Source: Collybiopsis luxurians FD-317 M1
Lineage: Eukaryota > Basidiomycota > Agaricomycetes > Agaricales > Omphalotaceae
NCBI GenBank assembly: GCA_000827265.1
Contig: KN834804.1
Span: 4,436 to 68,435, forward strand
Direction: 5' to 3'
Length of the DNA stretch: 64,000 nt
A program made the translations under genes and the position numbers. The notes beneath the pieces were generated by a model. It was not told the origin of the DNA. It ran no database searches and saw only the letters and a program-made list of their open reading frames with translations. Shown piece by piece: positions 57,678 to 64,000 of this stretch (its first letter is position 1; each line of letters opens with the position of its first letter).

Positions 57678-58619
57678 TGAGTACAACTGCAAGCTCAAAC
57701 ATCTGGCACTGCTAACACATGCCCAACCCATGGGACTTTACATCTACACCAAGATTGTAGGACTTCTAATATAGTGTACCTCATCATTACTTGTGTGTAT
57801 CTGAGGTGCAAGCATTCCATAGCTGTATGTTGTATATTTTCATATGAACTTGAAGGGTAATGATAATACTATTGCTGCTGTATGAACAGTGATCTGATAA
57901 ACTGGAACTGCACTATCATTTTGAAGTTTGTGGGTATGAGTTTGGAAGCTAAAGAGCATGCAAGCCCAAATTGCAAGATTTCCTGTAGAAATCTAAGCAT
58001 TGGATGAAGGGATGAGAGAAAATTAATGGTATCAAATTATAAGCACTTCATTCTGGACTTGTGATATTCTATCCTGTTTCCTGGCATAATTATCCATCAG
58101 TTTAGATTAGGGGCTTTCTTGATTTGTGAACAAAGGGTCATCTCTGTTAACATGTACAATCTTGGTTCATCTGTGATTAAAAGAACTTGGTGTTTTATTA
58201 GCTAGAGTAAGTATAGGATGTCTATCTCAGTTGGTCTGCAATTGGAACATTTGAAGAAAACAAAGCTGGGGTTATAATGTGATGTCGATCCAAAATAGCG
58301 GATGTTCATATAATCACAGAAACAGCAGAAATTCTGGGCTGAGTCAGACAGAGGTTGCTAGAATAGAAAAGGGCAATGCCCAGGATATGAGCCGATGAAG
58401 GGGGTGGAGTGTGCCTAACACTCTTACTTACATGTTGCTCGCGACTTTGCCATCGATTGACTGCTGTAATGCATAACGGTGTGTATTCTTCAGTCATGAC
58501 ATGGCTTTGTCTGTGACATTCTAATATCGGATCTGAATCATGGAGCTCTCATATTTAGCTCAAATTCAGCTTTAATCTTTGAATGATGACTTATCGTGCA
58601 CTGAGGACTAGAGCACAGT

Positions 58620-61600
58620 TTACGAAGTAACTACAGCCTTACAAGCAGTATTGGTAGATATAAGCCAATAATTTACAACTAATTCTGAGATAGGTCCTGT
58701 AAAGTATGCTAATCTCAGCAGGCAGTAGCAACCTATAAATCTGAGTCGAGAATGCCTACATGAGCTCATTGGGGGCAATCGATGATGCAACAACAAAGGT
58801 GTGTATATTATTGCTAATTTTTGCAAGCTGGGGCTTTGAAGAGGACCCTCCAAACCAAATGTATAGTTTTGATGGTTCATTGTCTTGAACAATCTGTCAA
58901 TGGTAGGCCGAATCGACTTGCGTTGCAGGCAATTGTCATAGTCAGCGATTGTGTCACCAATATGTTCCCAAGGCCTTCTACTTTCGAACCAGAACGAGTG
59001 TTCCGCAATCATCAGGACATCTGTATAGTAAATTGGTTGACTGTGTAGGCTCTGAATTTGCATAGGATACTCACCAATAAAATAGGTGAGTAACTGTAGA
59101 TCCTTATTGAAGTTTGAATCCACCTAACAATAAGTATTGGTCATTGAGATGCCGGAAATGTAAGTATGATCCTCACCCAGGAAAGACATGCCTCTACAAT
59201 TAGATCCACATAGGCCGCCAGCGGGTGGTTAACCTATGAAGCTGAAGAAGGTATCCCGCAGACGGGTAGAGGGCAAGCTCACCTCCTGTATATCCTTCAG
59301 GAGGAATGAATGTCGCACTAAAAAGAAAACTTACGACCTGTTGTATATATAGTCAGTTGGGATTTTCGCCGTCCTGTCACTCAAACGGGCTTCCAACTAT
59401 GTACTCACAGCCTAACAAGACAACGGTCAAGGTCCGAAAGAGAAAAACGCTAATATGAAATGTACGCACTAAGTTAAGTTGTTTTTCAGCAAACTGAAAA
59501 GCCATGCCGGCCCTTTGTTAGCTGATAGAGCCAACAAAATTTTTTGAAGGCTCACATTCTGCCGAATCAAAACAAGCTGAGTCATTTGAGTCGGTCCCAC
59601 CGAAGCTATCCACGTACCCACTCAGACTGGGTTAGTAATGCAGGAAGGCAACTTGATATGTTCGAATAACTTACGTTCTAGCACAGAACCACAAGTTAAA
59701 CGTTTGGTTACTCTCAAAAGACATTGGAAAAGGATCAGACATACCCACTGCATTCTAGAGGTCAGTCCCAAGCTCCGTTAAAGAAGAGACGAGCGCACAT
59801 GCTAATAGAGGCAATCAGAAGGTCGTGTAGATGTCAGCGACGAAGGTCTCGAAAAGTGCTCACATGCTGAAAATTTGTTCAGCCTCGAGGATAATGTAAA
59901 TCATCAGTGTCACTTACTGTCTGGCAATAGATTAGAGCTGAATGTGAGTACACCTTCGAATGGTCGTAATGTTGGCAGGCTCACCACCTGAAATAGCGTT
60001 TAGTGAATAATGCCTAGATCCGAGTAGTAGATGAGACAGCATACTTTCTGGACGGAACAACAGAAGATCACAATTAGTATCATGCAATCTGCCGATGTTC
60101 TCAAGAGCTCACAAAATACTGCGATCGAAATACAATGAGAGTTAGTCTTTCAGGTGGCCTGCTGGAACCAAATATTAATGCTCACATTCTGCACAAATTA
60201 TGTTAAAGGATAGACCAAAGAGAGAGGGAGAAATCCAGATACTCACATCCTGATGACGCATTTCCGCAGCCTATATGATTAAAAAATGGCAACAGTCTAT
60301 GAGAGTCTATTACTTGCCCAGTATGGAAATAATGACAGCAGGAAGATTGTCCATTCTCTCAGTTGGCTGTGAACTCCGACTACGAGCTCAGTCTTGCCTG
60401 ATAAGACCATAGCACTGATTTAACAAGTTCGTCAATGGATGGAAAAATAAGAGAGTAGCTACTCACTGCACGAGTGCAATAGCCATTGCAATTTCGATGT
60501 CACCGTCCTTTATTTCCGAAAAGAGGACTTGATTTACTGTGTTTTGTACCACCTGCCTAGTAATTTCTCTGAGTTCTTCACAGCTTCCAAATGACTTGTC
60601 TGATTCTAGTATAAGTAGTCGTTTATGTTCTGATCACTGGGAAAGGTACTGGTATGCACCTCGTAAATAAGCAAACTGTGCTGGGGGATACTTCACGTTA
60701 GCGAAACGCTGACGTTGAATCCCAACGAAGTCCATCAAGGCTTTGACTTGTGCTTCTTCTCGGGCCTGTTTCAGGGGTTTCCCGTCATCTCGTAATTGGC
60801 CGAAGGCTTTAGTGACTCTCCACTCGAATTTTGTAAACACGGCGATGACAGGAACTGCATAGAATGAAGTTATTCCTGGTTCACGACTACGAAGATCAAC
60901 GACTGACCTCCCTCTGTTCCATGCTCGAAAAAGGCCATTTCTTGCTGTCCCAATGGGCGGTCATTATCCACAGGAAGGCAGAGCCTTTTTTATAGAAAAC
61001 GGGATTGAGTAAGCGCATCGCGTAAGGTTAAAGCACAGATATCACCAAATAATATGGAGGCGCTGGTTGAGAAATCTCTTCTCTTGCTTGTCTTTAATAA
61101 ACGTTTTCAAGGTCCTAAGTTCTTCTTCAGAACCAGCTTCCATCCCCCTTGAGTCGTGAAAAACGTAGTCCTTGTCGCTGCATCGTAGAGGTTTAGTACG
61201 GGCCATATCCGAATACTCTCGGTATACCTAGGATAAGTAATCTCGTACTCAATATGAGCACGACCTCGCTGCCCGATTCAATCGCTTTATTTATGACGCA
61301 TGCTTCTGCCATCCAAAAGCTCACCTCTACTGAAGGCTGAAGGATATTATCGGGGTCAATCTGGACAGATGTGGGTTAACTTGCACGCTGGATATTCCAA
61401 GTCTCAATGAAAACTTACCTCATTCCCTTCTTCATTGCGAATCATTACTTCCCCGTCCAAACTGTTAGCCATCATTTGCACCAGCGTGGTCTTTCCTGCG
61501 TTCCTCCTGCCCATGACGAGGATGCGAATTCGAGGGCAATATTCCTTTACCGTTTGTGTGATGTTGGCGAACTTCTCGAAAGCTACTGTGAGAGTATTGG

Positions 61601-61646
61601 ATGAGGATACAGAATCTATGGGTAAGGTATGCTCAGGCTGCGGCAT
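58620..61646 (-). CDS. P-loop GTPase with many microexons, tandem copy 2
   Basis: This is a head-to-tail paralog of the gene at 53,025-56,105. It starts 'MPQPEHTLPIDSVSSSN' at 61,646. G1 is 'RRNAGKTTLVQMM', G3 'FHDSRGMEAGSEEEL' (about 61,150), and G4 'FTKFEWRVTKAFGQL' (about 60,830). The same microexon pattern is seen at 59,200-60,500, with CTTAC/CTCAC donor and CTG/CTA acceptor signals (plus-strand view) at matching spacings. The last exon (58,620-59,123 region) has 'AEHSFWFESRRPWEHIGDT' and 'SLQKLAIIYTPLLLHHRLP'. The exact end of the coding region depends on unresolved splicing after 'HHRLP'. Function unknown. Confidence 0.7.
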
Positions 61647-61649
61647 TGT

Positions 61650-62384
61650 TGAGTAGTGTAGTTGGTCGCAGAATCAAGAACTCCTATAATTCGGAGGATA
61701 ATAAGGGAAAGAATTTGATATACCCCGCTTACGATACTTACACTTTTTATTACAGCTGGGGAATCAATTAGTATCCGAAATCAAAATCGTTACCACAGCT
61801 TTCAAGTTAGTATAGGGCACGTTCCGAATCCATTGTATTTCCAACGTTTACCCCTACTAGTCACACATCCATTCATTCCCACACCCATGATTCCCGTGTT
61901 TGACAGTTGTGCGCTTTTATGCACATAGCTGTAGGAACTGAGATGAGATCGGAATGGCACAGCCAAAGTTGAGAGCAGTGACCACTGCCGCGAGAAAGCT
62001 CAATTAGAATCACAGGACCTATGGTCTGCCGATCCGAGACAAAATATATGGAGAGCTTTCTGTGGAAGATCATAGCATCATATACTGAAAACAAGACTTA
62101 GAAGATGTTTAGCCAGTGCAATGGACCCAAGGCCATCTTATTATTGGGAGCAGGAGGCCGAGATGCAGAACAGTATTGTAGCAAGTACTAAGAACTTGGA
62201 AAACTGGAGAGCAACATAAAAGCAGGGCGAGCAGGAGCGGTAGATGAAATGGGGTAAAGGGAGGGCGACGATCGGAGCCTAGCACGAATCTATGATAAGT
62301 TCGTACAAAAATTGAGAATGGGAAATTATAGTTAATGGAAACTTCCTTTGTACCTTCTTTCCTTCTTTGTACTGTAGCATTCGG
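61650..62384. other. Promoter side of GTPase copy 2; no gene
   Basis: Sequence upstream of the GTPase start has no supported exon. Short frames at 61,873-62,094 and 62,109-62,393 on the minus strand have no motif. Confidence 0.4.
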
Positions 62385-62612
62385 GGTTACCAAAAGTGAC
62401 CGCTATGTGACTTCTGTGTATATTTTCTTTTTCTTGTCCTGCTTGCACTACCACCATTCTTTCTCTAAAATATTTCAAGCATATATAGCTCTAGGTAAGT
62501 GCAATGCCCTCATAGTATGTCATTGATTAATTCCAATTTGGTGCTCAGGAATGTGGCAAAACTTTTGATGCATTGGTCATCAAATGACGGTCACTTTTGG
62601 TGACCACGAGTA
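62384..62612. repeat. Possible MITE with 18-bp inverted ends
   Basis: GGTTACCAAAAGTGACCG at 62,386 and its inverted match (GGTCACCAAAAGTGACCG on the other strand) at about 62,588-62,605 bound about 220 bp of AT-rich, non-coding sequence. One mismatch in 18 bases. The size and ends fit a miniature inverted-repeat element; no target duplication was confirmed. Confidence 0.5.
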
Positions 62613-62996
62613 CAGGGGGTGGCAAGAAAAGGGTAAGAAAAATAATCACCGTACCTTGCGAGCATTTATACTATGTAATTAATCTACGTTATTTCCACCT
62701 CAATTTCAGGGAGTTTCAAATGGAGAACTTAAAAGATTATTTTGCTACGCAACTTTTACTGTTGCCAAGCCAGTGGTTCACATTTGGGCCAATTTTGAAC
62801 GAGAAACAGTTTGGATTACTCGGCAACTTGCGCTCATTAGAGAGCGGCTACACCACTTGTCGACCATAGCCCAAGAATCCAAGGATGGAGTAGCCTCAGT
62901 GAGGTGCGGGGCTGGGAGGACACCGAGAGGTAAACTCACTCAATATTTGATTTTACTGAGTCCTGTTGCTCCCGCCCGATTTGCATCTGCTCGTTT
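62612..62996. other. No gene supported
   Basis: A frame at 62,597-62,869 (plus) is protein-like in part ('DYFATQLLLLPSQWFTFG') but has no recognised motif or splice pattern. Confidence 0.3.
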
Positions 62997-63354
62997 TGTG
63001 AAATGGCTAACATCCTAGTTAAGTACACAAAGCTATAGGTAAATGTAAGTAAAGAAATGAAGATGAGATAAAAGAGAAACGTACCCTCAGAATGATAGAA
63101 AGGTTCTGAGGGGTGTAGAACGAACTCGAGGAACAAATATGGGAACTCGGATCAATGAAGAAGCCATGGAATAACTAAGAAGGTGAAACCAGTACAAAAA
63201 GATACCCGCACGGAAACAGAAATGGAGGCAACATAACACGAAGGTAACTGCCTATATGCAGCCCCTGTGTACGCAGTCATGGGAACATCCCTCAGGACAC
63301 CAATATGTGCTGCACCACACTGCGCCATCCTACTATACCTATACATTTCCAACA
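62997..63354 (-). repeat. Probable 3' LTR of the Copia element
   Basis: On the minus strand, a purine-rich tract (ACACCGGGGGGAG, 63,355-63,367) is directly followed by TGTTGGAAATGTATAGG at 63,354, the expected start of an LTR. The 3' boundary is uncertain; a TG...CA end could fall at about 62,997-62,999, giving about 356 bp. The partner LTR is outside the window. Confidence 0.55.
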
Positions 63355-64000
63355 CTCCCCCCGGTGTCCTGATACCACCAGTCAAGACCCAGTGCCGAAA
63401 CAATTCGCTGATGCTTCTCCTTTGGAAGTGATTTCATCATAATGTCAGCAAGATTTTGCGACAAAGCAATGGGGTGCGCTGCAACAAGTCGGTTTGCGAC
63501 ACAATCACAAACAAAGTGATAGCATATGTCTATATGCTTTGAAAGCTTATGAGCCTTGTTCATTTTGGAAAGACTGATAGCGCCAATGCTATCACAGAAC
63601 AAATCAAGAGGCTCGTCACCTATACCTAGATCTATCTCATCGAGCCAGCTGCGCACCCACAAAGCCTGTTGAATGCCTCGAGAAAGAGAAATATACTCCG
63701 ACTCTGTGGAGGATATAGCAACCGCGTCTTGACACTTTGAAGACCAAGAAATGGGAGAGCCATTGACCACAAAGATATATCCAGACATTGACTTGCGCGA
63801 AATTCTATCCCTGGCCCAATCCACATCAATGTAGCCAATAGGCTTGATGTCCTTAGCTGTCCCCAGTCAATAAACAATTCCATAGTGAACTGTTGTAAAG
63901 ATATACTGGCAAAGCTTCATCAGAAGCTCCCAATGCCGATGTGTAGGTGAGTTTTGAACAGTAGAGAGAATGGAACAAGTGAAGACAATATCAGGTTGTG
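63339..64000 (-). pseudogene. Ty1/Copia retrotransposon, reverse transcriptase-RNase H end (partial)
   Basis: The minus-strand frame carries the end of a Copia polyprotein: 'WELLMKLCQYIF' (tail of the reverse transcriptase), then RNase H with 'IGYIDVDWARDRISRKSMSG', 'VAISSTESEYISLSRG', 'LDLFCDSIGAISLSKM', 'LSKHIDICYHFV'. The acidic catalytic residues (D in DVDWA, E in STESEY, D in CDS) are all present. An in-frame TGA after 'YGIVY' (about 63,867) interrupts the frame. It runs off the right edge of the window and ends inside the first bases of the 3' LTR. Confidence 0.8.

Larger units (their letters stand above)
56390..58270. mobile_element. CpG-poor insertion between the tandem GTPase genes
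   Basis: This stretch has the same AT-rich, CpG-poor look as the giant element and contains a foldback repeat (56,596-57,058) and a tRNA-like SINE head (57,603-57,677). CpG content rises again on both sides. No gene is supported. Its outer limits are estimated from composition only. Confidence 0.45.

Overview
This window comes from a filamentous basidiomycete, most likely a mushroom-forming Agaricomycete. Genes carry many short introns of about 45-90 bp with GTnnGY/YAG borders, and several families typical of that class are present: a DUF6534 membrane protein, a microsomal-type P450, small-intron P-loop GTPases, an RBR E3 ligase and KDZ transposase relatives. All calls were made by reading the sequence. 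Family names rest on recognised motifs, not on a database search.

Bases 1 to about 24,380 form one giant DNA transposon whose left tip is cut off by the window edge. Inverted repeats of about 600-650 bp lie at both ends (1-612 and 23,548-24,265). Just inside each one is a satellite array of 16-bp palindromes (CTGCAT-4N-ATGCAG) repeated every 28-36 bp (left 1,010-2,660, right 22,185-22,985). Between them are a decayed KDZ-type (Kyakuja-Dileera-Zisupton) transposase core and about ten cargo genes or pseudogenes: coiled-coil proteins, low-complexity proteins, a leucine-rich F-box-like protein, and a conserved fungal protein of unknown function. Three tRNA-like SINE remnants are also present. The whole element is poor in CpG. 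In three cargo genes the reading frame is interrupted by TGA codons with good coding on both sides, as expected when methylated CGA codons decay to TGA. The element therefore looks silenced and old.

From about 24,925 CpG returns and the host gene island begins. An RBR E3 ligase with an N-terminal cysteine-peptidase-like region (25,328-27,788, minus) is divergent from a very large GTPase-VWA protein (28,312-37,366, plus). Then come two small related stress-protein-like genes (37,735-38,804, minus). Two tandem P-loop kinase-like paralogs (39,256-41,664) each carry an 11-nt exon encoding the P-loop, followed by a GC-AG intron. A DUF6534 membrane protein in about 20 tiny exons (43,028-45,178, minus) is divergent from a cytochrome P450 (46,126-48,208, plus). 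Two disordered proteins follow (48,665-51,718, minus).

The right end (53,025-61,646) holds two tandem P-loop GTPase genes with many microexons, separated by a CpG-poor insertion with a foldback hairpin and a tRNA-like SINE. The window ends in a MITE-like repeat and a decayed Ty1/Copia retrotransposon (RNase H end and 3' LTR) that runs off the right edge.
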